This document shows positions 43,595 to 52,874 of a stretch of 64,000 bases of DNA, in pieces. The DNA is from Palaeococcus pacificus DY20341 (GTDB lineage Archaea > Methanobacteriota_B > Thermococci > Thermococcales > Thermococcaceae). The notes beneath the pieces were generated by a model that was given only the letters and a program-made list of their open reading frames with translations, was not told the DNA's origin and made no database searches. Location: assembly GCF_000725425.1 (NCBI RefSeq), contig NZ_CP006019.1, forward strand, positions 682,001 to 746,000, in the 5' to 3' direction. The stretch's first letter is position 1. The number at the start of each line of letters is the position of its first letter. The translations under genes and the position numbers were made by a program.

Positions 43595-44353
43595 ATGTTT
43601 GGCAGTGAACTCTATTCAAGAGGCCGCTTTTGGGAGGTGGATTTTGCAAGAGGCGTTGGTATAATCATGATGGTTATTTCAAACTTTGTTACTGACTTGC
43701 AATATTTCCTAAACTACTCCGGGCATCCACTCTTTTGGAAGCTTTTTGCTTACACTACTGCATCCATCTTTGTGTTCATCTCGGGCCTGTCCTTTTGGAT
43801 AAGCTACTCTAGAAGCATAAAGAAGAGCCCAAGGCCATATGGGAAGTATTTTCGACGCTTTGGAAAGCTCTTTGGGATTGGATTGGTGATTACGATTGTT
43901 ACTTATCTATTTTTAAGTGACGGTACAATTTACTTTGGAATTCTACATTTCTTGGGGCTGGCAAGCATTCTAGCAATTCCTTTCTACTCCTTTGGAAAGA
44001 AAAATGTACTTTTCGCTATTTTCTTCATTTTCGGGTCTTTACTTGTCTCTAGAATACATGCAAACACTTTACTTTTCCTTCCGCTCGGCATAACTCCACA
44101 AAGCTTCTTTACCCTTGATTATTTTCCCATATTCCCCTGGTTTGGTGTTTACCTCCTTGGTTTAGCCGTAGGTTCCTTTGCATACCCTAAAGGTGAAAGA
44201 AGCTTTGAAGTAGCTTTTCCAAGTTTTATTCCCGTGGAGTTTATATGCTTTGCAGGGAGACACACTTTAAAGATTTATGTAGCTCATCAGCCTATTTTGG
44301 TGGGCCTGCTCTTTTTACTCCATGGTGGCTTACCTAACTTGACTATTCCCTAA
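43595..44353 (+). CDS. DUF1624 (HGSNAT catalytic-like) membrane protein
   Basis: A 252-residue membrane protein with about seven helices. The N-terminal stretch RFWEVDFARGVGIIMMVISNFVTDLQYF is characteristic of DUF1624/heparan-alpha-glucosaminide N-acetyltransferase catalytic domains, which in eukaryotes move acetyl from acetyl-CoA across a membrane; an archaeal role is unknown. LHFLGLASILAIPF and DYFPIFPWFGVYLLGLAVG repeat the family pattern, and GRHTLKIYVAHQPILVGLLFLLHG ends it. Start chosen at ATG 43595; the longer frame overlaps adk. Confidence 0.85.
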   Translation: MFGSELYSRGRFWEVDFARGVGIIMMVISNFVTDLQYFLNYSGHPLFWKLFAYTTASIFVFISGLSFWISYSRSIKKSPRPYGKYFRRFGKLFGIGLVITIVTYLFLSDGTIYFGILHFLGLASILAIPFYSFGKKNVLFAIFFIFGSLLVSRIHANTLLFLPLGITPQSFFTLDYFPIFPWFGVYLLGLAVGSFAYPKGERSFEVAFPSFIPVEFICFAGRHTLKIYVAHQPILVGLLFLLHGGLPNLTIP

Positions 44354-44396
44354 AATATTAAATAGCCTTTCGATGCATATCTTAACGGTGGTTGGA

Positions 44397-45710
44397 ATGC
44401 TTGAACTTTTAAAAGAACTTGTAGCGTTTGAAACAGTTAACGACCCTTCAAAGGGGAAGAGACCATCGAAGGAGTGTCCATTGTTTATCAAAGACACTCT
44501 TGAAAGCTGGGGAATAGAAAGTGAGCTTGCTGAGAGGGAGGGTTATTATGCAGTGTACGGCGAAATTGGAGTAGGGGAGCCAAAAATTATGTTTATGGCC
44601 CACTTTGATGTCGTCCCAGTGAACTTGGAAGAGTGGAAGACGGACCCATTTAAGCTCACTATAATCGGGGACAGGACTTATGGGAGAGGGAGCGCAGATG
44701 ACAAGGGAAATGTCGCGGCTGTTATGCTCGCCCTAAAAGAACTCGCTAGAAAGGACTTAAAGGGCAAAGTGCTCTTTGCTTTTACAGGTGATGAAGAGAT
44801 CGGCGGAAGAATGGCTATGCACATGGCTGAGATGCTGAAAGAAGAAGGAAATCTTCCTAAATATCAAATCAACGCTGATGGAATTGGGATGAACCCAATA
44901 ATAAGGCGCAGAAAGGGTTTTGGGGCTGTTGTAGAGGTTCCCCCGGGGAGAGTAAAGATCAAAGGAGGGCTTAAGGAGAGGACATTTAAAATAAGCACCC
45001 CCATCGTGGAGACAAGGCACGCAGCCTACTTTCTCCCAGGCGTAGATGCTCATCCACTAATAGCACTCTCGCACTTCTTGAGAAGCTCCAATGCCTTAGC
45101 TGTTAAGATTGAAGGCAAGTTTTTAAAGTCCAACGTTGTTCCGAGCGAAGTTACTCTAACATACGTAGAGCCCAATGGTGCCGATGAAATTGAGGCGGAT
45201 TTGGGGTTAACGACGCTTTTAAAGACTGTCGTCCCTCTCGTTAGGACACCAATAAAGGCAGAGAAGTACAGCGACTATGGGGTTTCAATTACACCCAACA
45301 TCTACCGCTTTGAAGACGGAATGCACAAGCTCTACATCGACGTTAGAGCGATGAGCCACTCTCCGGAGAATATTAAGAGTGCATTTGAGGAGGTTTTAAA
45401 GTTCAACCTACCAAATGCCAGGCTCATCTTTAAGAACAATCCAAGAGCGGGATACTTGTTTACATCCCCTGAATCACCCCTCGTCAAAGCCATTCTCAAA
45501 ACCTTGGAGGGCTTTGGAGAAAGAGTAAAGCTTATAGAAGGGCCTGGTGCTTCGGACTCACGCTATTTCACTCCCTACGGTGTTGAGGCAATAGACTTTG
45601 GGCCAAGGGGCGGAAACATTCACGGACCAAATGAATACGCTGAGGTGAAGTCTCTAAAGATTCTTCCAAAGGTTTACGAAAAAATTGCGCTCGAGCTTTT
45701 GAGGGCTTAA
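44397..45710 (+). CDS. M20-family metallopeptidase / deacylase
   Basis: Cytoplasmic di-zinc hydrolase of the ArgE/DapE/carboxypeptidase G2 group. The 437 residues show AHFDVVPVNLEEWKTDPF (first His/Asp), GRGSADDKGNVAAVMLAL (bridging Asp), TGDEEIGGRMAM (Glu pair), and the C-terminal PRGGNIHGPNEY with the last His. A domain of unusual sequence (RRRKGFGAVVEVPPGRVKIKGG) interrupts at about 170-210. It may act on acylated amino acids or peptides. ATG 44397 follows GGTGG. A TatD gene follows after 39 bases. Confidence 0.9.
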   Translation: MLELLKELVAFETVNDPSKGKRPSKECPLFIKDTLESWGIESELAEREGYYAVYGEIGVGEPKIMFMAHFDVVPVNLEEWKTDPFKLTIIGDRTYGRGSADDKGNVAAVMLALKELARKDLKGKVLFAFTGDEEIGGRMAMHMAEMLKEEGNLPKYQINADGIGMNPIIRRRKGFGAVVEVPPGRVKIKGGLKERTFKISTPIVETRHAAYFLPGVDAHPLIALSHFLRSSNALAVKIEGKFLKSNVVPSEVTLTYVEPNGADEIEADLGLTTLLKTVVPLVRTPIKAEKYSDYGVSITPNIYRFEDGMHKLYIDVRAMSHSPENIKSAFEEVLKFNLPNARLIFKNNPRAGYLFTSPESPLVKAILKTLEGFGERVKLIEGPGASDSRYFTPYGVEAIDFGPRGGNIHGPNEYAEVKSLKILPKVYEKIALELLRA

Positions 45711-45749
45711 CTTTATATTTCTCCTCTTCTCTCTTGGTTTGGTGGTGCT

Positions 45750-46508
45750 ATGATAGATGCTCACGCTCATATTGAGATGTTTAAGAGAGATGCTCCGCTT
45801 ATTATAGAGGAGAGCCGAAGGAGCCTTAAGGCAGTAGTGGACTCTATAACGGAGTACCGGAAGTTCCACGTTTGGAAGAGCTGGGAGCTCCTTAAAGAGC
45901 ACTTTGACTTTGTTAAACCTACGCTCGGCTACGCTCCAAATGAGGCTAGAAGAGGCAACTGGGAGAAAGTGAAAAAAGTGGATGCTTTTATTTTGGAACA
46001 TTCGGATGAGATTTACGCCATTGGCGAGATAGGTTTAGACTTTTACTATGCTAAGAGCGAGGCTGAAAGGAAAGCTCAGAGGGAGATATTTCACCACTTC
46101 CTCAACTTAGCGGTTGAGCTTGATAAACCAGTTGTGCTCCACGCGAGAGAAGCCGAAAAGGAGGTTTTTGAAGCCATCCAACGAGCTGGCGTGAAGGCTT
46201 ATTTCCACTCCTACAGCGGCGATGTCCTCTTAGCGAGAGAGATAGCAGAGAATGGACATTATATAGGCATAAACACGGGAATAGCATTTATTCCCGAGGT
46301 TAGGGAAGCAGCTGAAAAGGTAGAGCTTGAGGGCATATTGGTGGAGACAGATGCTCCTTATATGAGCCCAGTTAAAGGCGAAAGAAATAAGCCTTGGAAC
46401 GTGAGCTTTGCTATAAGGGAAGTCGCTACTCTCAAGGGGCTTAGCTTTGAAGAAGTTGAGCAAAAAACTGAAGAGAATACGGTGAAATTCTTTGGACTTA
46501 AACTTTAA
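45750..46508 (+). CDS. TatD-family metal-dependent hydrolase
   Basis: A 252-residue TIM-barrel hydrolase of the TatD group (DNase or deacylase-type activities in studied members). Metal ligands are MIDAHAHIEMF (His-x-His), GEIGLDFYYAKSE (Glu), VVLHAREAEKE (His), YFHSYSGD (His) and VETDAPYMSP (Asp). GGTGGT precedes the ATG. The sequence is shorter at the N-terminus than bacterial TatD but complete in motifs. It may share a transcript with the M20 gene. Confidence 0.92.
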   Translation: MIDAHAHIEMFKRDAPLIIEESRRSLKAVVDSITEYRKFHVWKSWELLKEHFDFVKPTLGYAPNEARRGNWEKVKKVDAFILEHSDEIYAIGEIGLDFYYAKSEAERKAQREIFHHFLNLAVELDKPVVLHAREAEKEVFEAIQRAGVKAYFHSYSGDVLLAREIAENGHYIGINTGIAFIPEVREAAEKVELEGILVETDAPYMSPVKGERNKPWNVSFAIREVATLKGLSFEEVEQKTEENTVKFFGLKL

Positions 46509-46532
46509 TTCTTTAATTAAATAATTCAATTT

Positions 46533-47126
46533 TTATGCAATTATGCATAAAATGTCAAAAACTACAGCCCCAATCCAGTGGAGGAGAAAGCTCGGGAGGA
46601 AGCTCTCGCTCTTCAAGTCCATTTTCGCAAAAACTATACCTGCTATGAATGAGTAAGGGAGCTCAAGTGGTGGTTTTCCGATATGGATAAGCGTATATGG
46701 AATATTCTGTGCTAGAATTCCCATCCATTCGTTTTTCTTAGCTAAGGGAAAGAGGAGAATTCCTCTGTAGAATGCCTCATGAGAGAGCATTATCGCTCCG
46801 ATAAGCAACTCTTTTAGGAGAAAATCTCTCCATGACGAGTAGGTAAAAATGGGGTAAAAGTTCTTAAAGCTCTCTAGAGTGGAGGCATAAATGCTCAGGG
46901 GGAGCGTTAAAAAGAATAAAGCCAAAGCCCACTTGTATCCTTCTCTATTTCCAAGTTTAAAACCGAGCTCCTTTGGTTTGAAGCCGAGGAGATATGCTAA
47001 AATTAAGGGTAAAGCCAAGTAGAAGAGTGTATCATAAAAAGCCCACTCGTAGATGTTCTTACCGAGACGCCAGTTTAATGCTATGAAAATGAGCGAGACT
47101 GCGTAGAGGACATAGGTCTTCGACAT
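46533..47126 (-). CDS. CPBP-family intramembrane metalloprotease
   Basis: A 197-residue membrane protein with about six helices. The CPBP/Rce1 (Abi) catalytic motifs appear as SHEAFYRGILLFPL, where the usual EExxxR is HExxxR, and YTLIHIGKPPLELPYSFIAGIVFA, with a further His in the last helix (LLHWIGAVVF). The His for the first Glu is a departure that could weaken metal binding. The related archaeal enzyme from Methanococcus is an Rce1 homologue. Convergent with the TatD gene. Confidence 0.85.
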   Translation of the reverse strand: MSKTYVLYAVSLIFIALNWRLGKNIYEWAFYDTLFYLALPLILAYLLGFKPKELGFKLGNREGYKWALALFFLTLPLSIYASTLESFKNFYPIFTYSSWRDFLLKELLIGAIMLSHEAFYRGILLFPLAKKNEWMGILAQNIPYTLIHIGKPPLELPYSFIAGIVFAKMDLKSESFLPSFLLHWIGAVVFDILCIIA

Positions 47127-47210
47127 AACCCTCTATAAGGGGGAACTTTCCTAAAAATCTTTCCCTTTAGAAAAGCAACTCAATATTAAGAAGAGTAGAA
47201 AAAGGGAAAA

Positions 47211-48056
47211 TCACTCTTCTTTCTCTTCAGCTTCCTCTTCCTTCTTTTCGGCTTCTTCAGCTTCTTTTGGCTCTTCCTGCACTTCTTCTTTGATCTCTTC
47301 GACCTTTTGCTCTTCCTTGGGCTCCTCTTGGGCTTCCTCTGTTTCTTCGGCTTCCACTTGAAGTTCTGGTGGTTTCAATAGGTCCTCAACTGTTGGCTTG
47401 AACTCTATCTTCTCGTAGCCCAAAGCCTTGAGGTCCGCCTCTAGGAGTATTTCGCCCAGAGCCATGTGTCTTGGGTCTGTAGCTTGTTCTCCAAAGTCGA
47501 TTATGACTTCCTTCTCGCCGACTTCGATTTGCACCTTCTCCATGTCAATCTTTGGCAATCTTAGGTCTATCATGGCCTTAACTTGCTCAATTGGGTCGTC
47601 CACCTTCTCTGTAATCTCGACCTCATAGACGAGGGTCTTTCCAGCTAAGGGGTGGTTGAAGTCTACCCTCACCCTTCCGCTTGAAACGCTTAAAACCCTC
47701 GCTCTTTTTCCATCAATCTCGACCTCAAGGCCGGGGAATGGGTAAACCCCGTGCTTCTTGAATTGTCCCAAAGTGAGAGTCTTTATGAGCTTGAAGTCTC
47801 TCTTTCCAAAGCCCTTCTCAGGAGGAACCTCTATCTCATACTTTTTGCCGACTTCTAAGCCTTCCAAAGCCTCGTCGAGGCCCTTTAAAACGTGTCCAGC
47901 CCCTATAATTATGGGCACTGGTCCATAAACTCCGCCCTCTTTGTAGATTCCAGCTTCCTTTGCAACCTCTTCGCTCGTGGTGTCAAAGACTTCGCCAGTC
48001 TCTTTAACTTTACCTGTGTATTGGAGCCTTACAACATCTCCTTTTGCCACTTTCAT
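47211..48056 (-). CDS. FKBP-type peptidyl-prolyl isomerase, long archaeal form
   Basis: Folding helper. The 281 residues comprise an N-terminal FKBP domain (KGDVVRLQYTGKVKETGEVFDTTS... VPIIIGAGHVLKGLDEALEGLEVGKKYEIEVPPEKGFGKRD), an inserted IF domain typical of SlyD-like FKBPs, and a C-terminal region of about 60 residues almost wholly Glu, Lys and Ala. This is the 26 to 30 kDa archaeal class. Start ATG 48056 gives MKVAKGD; ATG 48062 has an overly close GGAGG. It faces ftsY and shares its TATA region (48105-48117). Confidence 0.92.
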   Translation of the reverse strand: MKVAKGDVVRLQYTGKVKETGEVFDTTSEEVAKEAGIYKEGGVYGPVPIIIGAGHVLKGLDEALEGLEVGKKYEIEVPPEKGFGKRDFKLIKTLTLGQFKKHGVYPFPGLEVEIDGKRARVLSVSSGRVRVDFNHPLAGKTLVYEVEITEKVDDPIEQVKAMIDLRLPKIDMEKVQIEVGEKEVIIDFGEQATDPRHMALGEILLEADLKALGYEKIEFKPTVEDLLKPPELQVEAEETEEAQEEPKEEQKVEEIKEEVQEEPKEAEEAEKKEEEAEEKEE

Positions 48057-48104
48057 GAGCATAACCTCCTTCTTTTTAAACCCATAGCCAATTGAATGAG
48101 AGAG

Positions 48105-48117
48105 CTTATAAATATTT
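48105..48117. promoter_or_regulatory. Bidirectional TATA element (FKBP / ftsY)
   Basis: CTTATAAATATTT reads as a TATA box in both directions: about 30 bases before the ftsY ATG at 48145, and about 50 bases before the FKBP ATG at 48056. Confidence 0.5.
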
Positions 48118-48144
48118 TTGCAATCCTTCTATGGGGGATGTGAA

Positions 48145-49050
48145 ATGTTTGGAAAGCTAAAGGAAAAGTTAAACTCATTCGTTGATAAGGTTGCTCAAAC
48201 AGAAATAAGTGAGAAAGACGTTAATAATGCTTTAGATGAACTTGAATGGGAGCTTTTGGAGGCAGATGTTGCATTTGAGGTTGTTGAAGAGCTTAAAGAG
48301 AGAATTAAATCAGAGCTTGTCGGCCGGAAGGTGAAAATTGGAACAAATAAAAGAAAGATAGTTGAAGATGCCGTTGAAAAAGCCGTGCTTGATGTTCTGA
48401 CACCTCAAAGGAAGATAAACATCATTGAAGAGATAAGGAGCAAAACTGAGAAACCCTATGTTATAGCCTTCGTTGGGTTCAACGGAAGCGGAAAAACCAC
48501 TACAATAGCGAAGCTCGCCAACTATCTAAGGAAGCATGGGTTGAGCGTTGTCATAGCAGCGAGCGACACGTTTAGAGCTGGTGCAATAGAGCAAGTTGAG
48601 GAGCACGCAAAGAGAGTTGGTGTGAGGGTAATCAAGCACCGTTATGGAGCGGACCCAACTGCGGTAGCTTATGATGCCATTCACCACGCAAAGGCGAAGG
48701 GAATTGATGTTGTGTTAATAGACACTGCAGGAAGAAACGAGCTCAACAGAAACCTCATGGATGAGATGAAGAAGATAGTTAGAGTTACAAAGCCTGATTT
48801 GGTGATTTTTGTAGGTGATGCTCTGGCTGGAAATGCTATAATCGAGCAGGCGAGACAATTTAACGAAGCAGTGAAAATTGATGGAGTAGTGCTTACCAAA
48901 CTCGACGCCGATGCAAGGGGCGGTGCCGCTTTGAGCATAGGACACGCAATTGGTGCTCCAATACTCTTCATAGGTGTTGGTCAGGGCTATGATGACCTAA
49001 AGGAGTATGATGAGAAGTGGATGCTTGAGAAGATATTTGGAGAGAGCTGA
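48145..49050 (+). CDS. ftsY: SRP receptor FtsY
   Basis: Membrane-associated GTPase receptor of the signal recognition particle. The 301 residues lack the long acidic N-terminal domain of bacterial FtsY, as usual in archaea. The N domain is followed by G1 [18 protein letters not shown]2 [19 protein letters not shown]3 [18 protein letters not shown] and G4 [19 protein letters not shown] 48145 (MFGKLKEKL) follows GGGGGATGTGAA. Partner srp54 is at 23540. Confidence 0.96.
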   Translation: MFGKLKEKLNSFVDKVAQTEISEKDVNNALDELEWELLEADVAFEVVEELKERIKSELVGRKVKIGTNKRKIVEDAVEKAVLDVLTPQRKINIIEEIRSKTEKPYVIAFVGFNGSGKTTTIAKLANYLRKHGLSVVIAASDTFRAGAIEQVEEHAKRVGVRVIKHRYGADPTAVAYDAIHHAKAKGIDVVLIDTAGRNELNRNLMDEMKKIVRVTKPDLVIFVGDALAGNAIIEQARQFNEAVKIDGVVLTKLDADARGGAALSIGHAIGAPILFIGVGQGYDDLKEYDEKWMLEKIFGES

Positions 49051-49068
49051 TTTCTCTCAACTATTTTT

Positions 49069-49623
49069 CTAGTCCAGTTTTATTACCCTCCTAACCCCTT
49101 CTTTGGCAGCCTCAAGTGTTCTCGGAACCTCCTTTGGGTGCTCTAAAATTATTACTCCCTCATCTCTAAGCGCTTCTAAGTGCTCCAAGTCCACTTTTCT
49201 CGGGTAAATCATAAAGACTTGGCCGTTTGGTGCCCTCGTTTCCACGATGTGCTTTGAGTCTGTCGGGACTAAAATTAGAGGAACTTTGCTCTTCAGTGCC
49301 TGCGATGCACAGCACGAGAGGAGAGAGTCGGCTATTCCAAGGCGGATCTTTGCTACTGTGTTTGAAGTTGCAGGGGATATCACAAAAACGTCAAACCTCT
49401 TTAGGTTGAAGGCACCGCAGGGCGGAAAAGCAAAACCCTGTTTTGATTCCCTGACAATAGGAAAATCTCCTATTTGCTCCAATACACCGTACATCCTGGC
49501 AACCTCTTCACCAGCCCGGGAGAGGAAAACTTTTACTTCGTGCTTCCCGCTGAGCGTTTCCATAACCTCAATGCTCTCCTTTAAGAGGTGGCCTGCGCCG
49601 CTTATGCCCCACGCAATCCTCAT
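49069..49623 (-). CDS. Archaeoflavoprotein AfpA-like FMN-binding protein
   Basis: A 184-residue flavoprotein of the HFCD (homo-oligomeric flavin-containing decarboxylase-like) fold. Motifs: MRIAWGISGAGHLLKESIEVM at the start, FDVFVISPATSNTVAKIRLGIADSLLSCCASQALKSKVPLILVPTD in the middle, as in the flavoproteins of methanogens and Archaeoglobus that take electrons from ferredoxin. ATG 49623 follows GGTGATAGT. It is divergent from a HAD gene with a 62-base gap. Partner unknown. Related families include phosphopantothenoylcysteine decarboxylase, but the substrate motif of that enzyme is missing. Confidence 0.82.
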   Translation of the reverse strand: MRIAWGISGAGHLLKESIEVMETLSGKHEVKVFLSRAGEEVARMYGVLEQIGDFPIVRESKQGFAFPPCGAFNLKRFDVFVISPATSNTVAKIRLGIADSLLSCCASQALKSKVPLILVPTDSKHIVETRAPNGQVFMIYPRKVDLEHLEALRDEGVIILEHPKEVPRTLEAAKEGVRRVIKLD

Positions 49624-49685
49624 ACTATCACCTGATTTTGGATAAACCTTAAGACCCTTTAAATCCTTCTCTATGTGGTGATAGC

Positions 49686-50132
49686 ATGGAGATCCCAAAC
49701 TATGGAAAAATTGAGGCTAAAGCTGTGCTCTTCGATTTAAACGGAACTTTAGGGGTTGAGGGAAGGATAAGTGAGGAAGTGAAGAGGCTCTTAGAGCGGC
49801 TCAGCGAAAGATACACCGTTGTGGTCTTAAGTGCAGACACATTTGGAACGCTTGAAAAAGAATTTAAGGGCCTCAACGTTAAAATCGAGCGTGTTAGGAG
49901 TGGAGAAGACAAAAAGGAGAAGGCTGAAAAATATGCCCCATATATAGCCGTTGGAAACGGCAATAACGACGTTGGAATGCTTGAAATGAGCGAGCTCGGC
50001 ATTTGCGTTATCGGTGAAGAAGGAGCAAGCGTTGATGCTCTCTTGGCGAGCGATATTGTTGTAAAAGACGTAAAAGATGCTATGGCTCTGCTGCTCAATG
50101 AGAAAAAGCTCATAGCCACGCTTAGGGGATAA
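49686..50132 (+). CDS. HAD-family phosphatase (small, P-type-ATPase-like)
   Basis: A 148-residue HAD-superfamily protein: motif I DLNGTLGVEG (one nucleophilic Asp, with Asn in place of the second Asp), motif II VVLSADTFG, and motif IV GNGNNDVGMLEMSELGICV. It lacks a cap domain, like the soluble modules of COG4087. The D-x-N change resembles P-type ATPases and could favour autophosphorylation over phosphatase turnover. Start ATG 49686 follows GTGATAGC. Confidence 0.88.
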   Translation: MEIPNYGKIEAKAVLFDLNGTLGVEGRISEEVKRLLERLSERYTVVVLSADTFGTLEKEFKGLNVKIERVRSGEDKKEKAEKYAPYIAVGNGNNDVGMLEMSELGICVIGEEGASVDALLASDIVVKDVKDAMALLLNEKKLIATLRG

Positions 50133-50147
50133 AGGGAATAGTGAAAT

Positions 50148-52817
50148 TTACTCCTTCAAAGCCTTTTCCCAAATCTTTATCGCTTGCCATTTATCAAGAA
50201 ACTCATTGAACGTGCCGCACTTAGGTGAATAGACGCAGAGAGGACAGCCATCCCTGCATTGACACTTTTTAAGATGCTCAAAACTCCGCTCCATCAGCTT
50301 TTCGACATTCTCATACAAAATCTCAGCTAAGCCAAAGCCGCCTTCATTGCCGTCGTAAATAAATACGAGAGGCCTCCCAACATGAGGTGGATTTGGAAAG
50401 CTCTCATAGCTGTAGCCGCCAAGCTCTCTCGAATCAACATAGGTGAAAATCGGAGCAATTTTAATCATGTTGTGCTCTATCGCATGCAGTCCGTTCCCAA
50501 TGCCGTCCTTGCTGTCAATCATCTTCTTTACTGCTAAAACCAGCTCCTCATCTTCATTTTTAGCCTTTTTCAACGCTTCGCCTATTGTTTTCCTTATGTA
50601 GTAAGTCGTTGCTCCCAACAGCTCCGGAAAGAGCTTTTTTCTGTCTAAGTGCTCATAAAGGCCAAAGGCTAAATCGCCTTTATCTCGCTCCACGGCAAAG
50701 TTGAGGAACTCATGAAATTCTTCTCTCACAACTTCCCTAATCCCGTCCGGGAAGATGAGCCAAATTCCATCCGTCTCAAACTCCCTCTCCAATGGCGTAT
50801 CAAACTCAACCTTAGCGAAGAGCTCCCAGTTGAGTATGCTCCACTCCTCTTCATCCATACTTTCCCCTTCACCCATAAGGGGCGAGTAAATTTCTCCTTT
50901 CAAAATACCCTCCTCTTTGAGTTTGCTCAGCTCTTGAAGATAAAGCGGAACGCTTTTTCCCTTAACAACATAGCCCCAATAGATATGCTTTACCCTTAAG
51001 CGGCCGATATGAATCTCAACGCCTTTGTAAAGCTTTTTGTCGTAAACTTGAAGAATCTCGACTTCTTCTCTCTTTGAGGCAAACGTTTCAACCTCCCAAA
51101 AGCGATTGAGCTTTTTAGCAAATATGAAGTGGAACTTCCCAATGCTCAGCTTGTCTTTGACCATATACAGCTCGCCTCTTGAGAAGTAGGCCATTCCCGG
51201 AAGGAGAGAGCGGTAGTATTCGGGCTTGTCAACCTCTTCAATGATGTATCCCTTCATCTTGAGCCAGTTTATGAAGCGGAGGAGCTCACTCATGCTTCCC
51301 TTCTCCAACAGATTATACCTTATCCAGTGCTCATCTAAAATGAGGTAATAGCTCTCATCGCTCGCTGTTCTGATTGATGAATAGCTAAAAACAGGCCTCA
51401 AAATTCTAAGTTCCTTCTTCTGCGTTAGCGGATTGTGATAAATCTTTGCCTTCTTTTCCTTTATGAGTTCTTCAGCAACCTCTTTTTCAAAATCTGTTAG
51501 CTCATCCCAGTCGAGGACTTTAAGCTCGCTCAGGAGGTAATGGAGGTGCTTCTTGACAACCAAACGGTTCTTCAAATTGACCGGCATGTATTCAATTATT
51601 CCATTTTCCAATCGCTCAACGAGCTCGTCCAAGTGCTCTTTATAATAATAGTCAAGGCCGTTCTTTCTCAAAACGATGCCGTTTATAGCCTCCCTCTCCT
51701 TTGAGCGGCCAGCTCTTCCAAACCTCTGGATTAGGGAGAAAAGCCCGTCTGGAGGGATTCCATAGTTGATGACAGCATCTAAATCGCCGATGTCTATGCC
51801 TAATTCGAGGGCATTTGTCGTGAGCAAAACTAAGAGCTTTCCTTCTTTAAAGTCGCGCTCAATCTCCCAGCGGATGTTTTTTGGCAGAGTTCCTTTGTAT
51901 GTTGAGGTCTTGTAAACTGCTGGAGAGGAGAGAAGGAAGCGCATTAGCTTTTCAGTGCCCCTCCTTGAATCGAAGAAAACGAGGGTTTTAATCCCCTTCT
52001 CAGCAAGCTTTTCTACAACGGCCCTTAAAAGCTGCATTTCATTCAATCTCCTGGGCTCAAAGAGGATTAAATGGCGCCTAGGAAATGGGTTGGTCGCTTT
52101 GGTTATCGCTTCAAAAGGCATGCCAAAAAAGTTCTCAGCGAATTCTTTAGGGTTTCTAAGTGTTGCTGAGAGAGCTATGATTTGGAACTTTGTGTTGAAG
52201 TGTTTTAACGCCTTTAAAAGCCGCCTAAAGACGTAAGCAGCATTCGTTCCAAAGACGCCGCGGTAGATGTGAAGCTCATCGACAACGAGAAACCTCAGGT
52301 TTTTCAAAAGCCAGTCGTACTGCTTTTGGTTCTTAAGGATGTTGTAATGCAGCATGTCTGGCGTTGTAAAAATTACCCTTGGCTTTTCTCTTAAGAGTGC
52401 TTTTCTCTCGCTCCACTCTACATCTCCCGTGAGAATTTTAGCTTTTATCATCTTCCCCGTTGTTTGAAAGAAGTGGAAGTTCTCGAGAGAAAACTTCTCA
52501 TACTGGTTGTTTATCAAAGCCCTCGTTGGATAAACAAGGAGGTAAGTATTGGAGGGATTGGAGAGGTAGTTGTCAAAAATAGATAAGCGAAATATCTCAC
52601 TTTTCCCACTGGCTGTTGGGGTTGTAACGACGATGTTCTTTCCAGAATAGAGAGCGTTTAAAGCTTCAGCTTGGTGTTTATAGAGTTTGAAACCTAAATT
52701 CCGGACTAGCTGGTTTACTTGGGGATTTTTAAAGTTGAACTCATCGTAAGCAGCTTCCTTTGGTGGAAACTCCTTGAGAGCTGCGAGCTCGCTTTTTAAG
52801 TCTTTGATTATGTGCAT
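50148..52817 (-). CDS. Hrq1/MrfA-type DEAD/DEAH-box helicase with C-terminal zinc-binding domain
   Basis: An 889-residue SF2 helicase. Q-motif region KLYKHQAEALNAL, motif I TTPTASGKSE, motif Ia YPTRALINNQ, motif II VVDELHIYRG (DELH), motif III LSATLRNP, motif IV VFFDSRRGTEK, motif V LLTTNALELGIDIGDLDAVINYG and motif VI QRFGRAGR all appear in the first 400 residues. The end carries CQCRDGCPLCVYSPKCG, the four-cysteine metal site of the MZB (DUF1998) domain that marks Hrq1/MrfA. Bacterial MrfA repairs mitomycin damage; the archaeal member has not, to my knowledge, been studied. There is a 300-residue middle region without a recognised domain. Confidence 0.88.
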   Translation of the reverse strand: MHIIKDLKSELAALKEFPPKEAAYDEFNFKNPQVNQLVRNLGFKLYKHQAEALNALYSGKNIVVTTPTASGKSEIFRLSIFDNYLSNPSNTYLLVYPTRALINNQYEKFSLENFHFFQTTGKMIKAKILTGDVEWSERKALLREKPRVIFTTPDMLHYNILKNQKQYDWLLKNLRFLVVDELHIYRGVFGTNAAYVFRRLLKALKHFNTKFQIIALSATLRNPKEFAENFFGMPFEAITKATNPFPRRHLILFEPRRLNEMQLLRAVVEKLAEKGIKTLVFFDSRRGTEKLMRFLLSSPAVYKTSTYKGTLPKNIRWEIERDFKEGKLLVLLTTNALELGIDIGDLDAVINYGIPPDGLFSLIQRFGRAGRSKEREAINGIVLRKNGLDYYYKEHLDELVERLENGIIEYMPVNLKNRLVVKKHLHYLLSELKVLDWDELTDFEKEVAEELIKEKKAKIYHNPLTQKKELRILRPVFSYSSIRTASDESYYLILDEHWIRYNLLEKGSMSELLRFINWLKMKGYIIEEVDKPEYYRSLLPGMAYFSRGELYMVKDKLSIGKFHFIFAKKLNRFWEVETFASKREEVEILQVYDKKLYKGVEIHIGRLRVKHIYWGYVVKGKSVPLYLQELSKLKEEGILKGEIYSPLMGEGESMDEEEWSILNWELFAKVEFDTPLEREFETDGIWLIFPDGIREVVREEFHEFLNFAVERDKGDLAFGLYEHLDRKKLFPELLGATTYYIRKTIGEALKKAKNEDEELVLAVKKMIDSKDGIGNGLHAIEHNMIKIAPIFTYVDSRELGGYSYESFPNPPHVGRPLVFIYDGNEGGFGLAEILYENVEKLMERSFEHLKKCQCRDGCPLCVYSPKCGTFNEFLDKWQAIKIWEKALKE

Positions 52818-52874
52818 AATAATAAGTAGTATGAAAACCTTAAAACATCAACGGAACAATTTCTAGTGGTGGGT

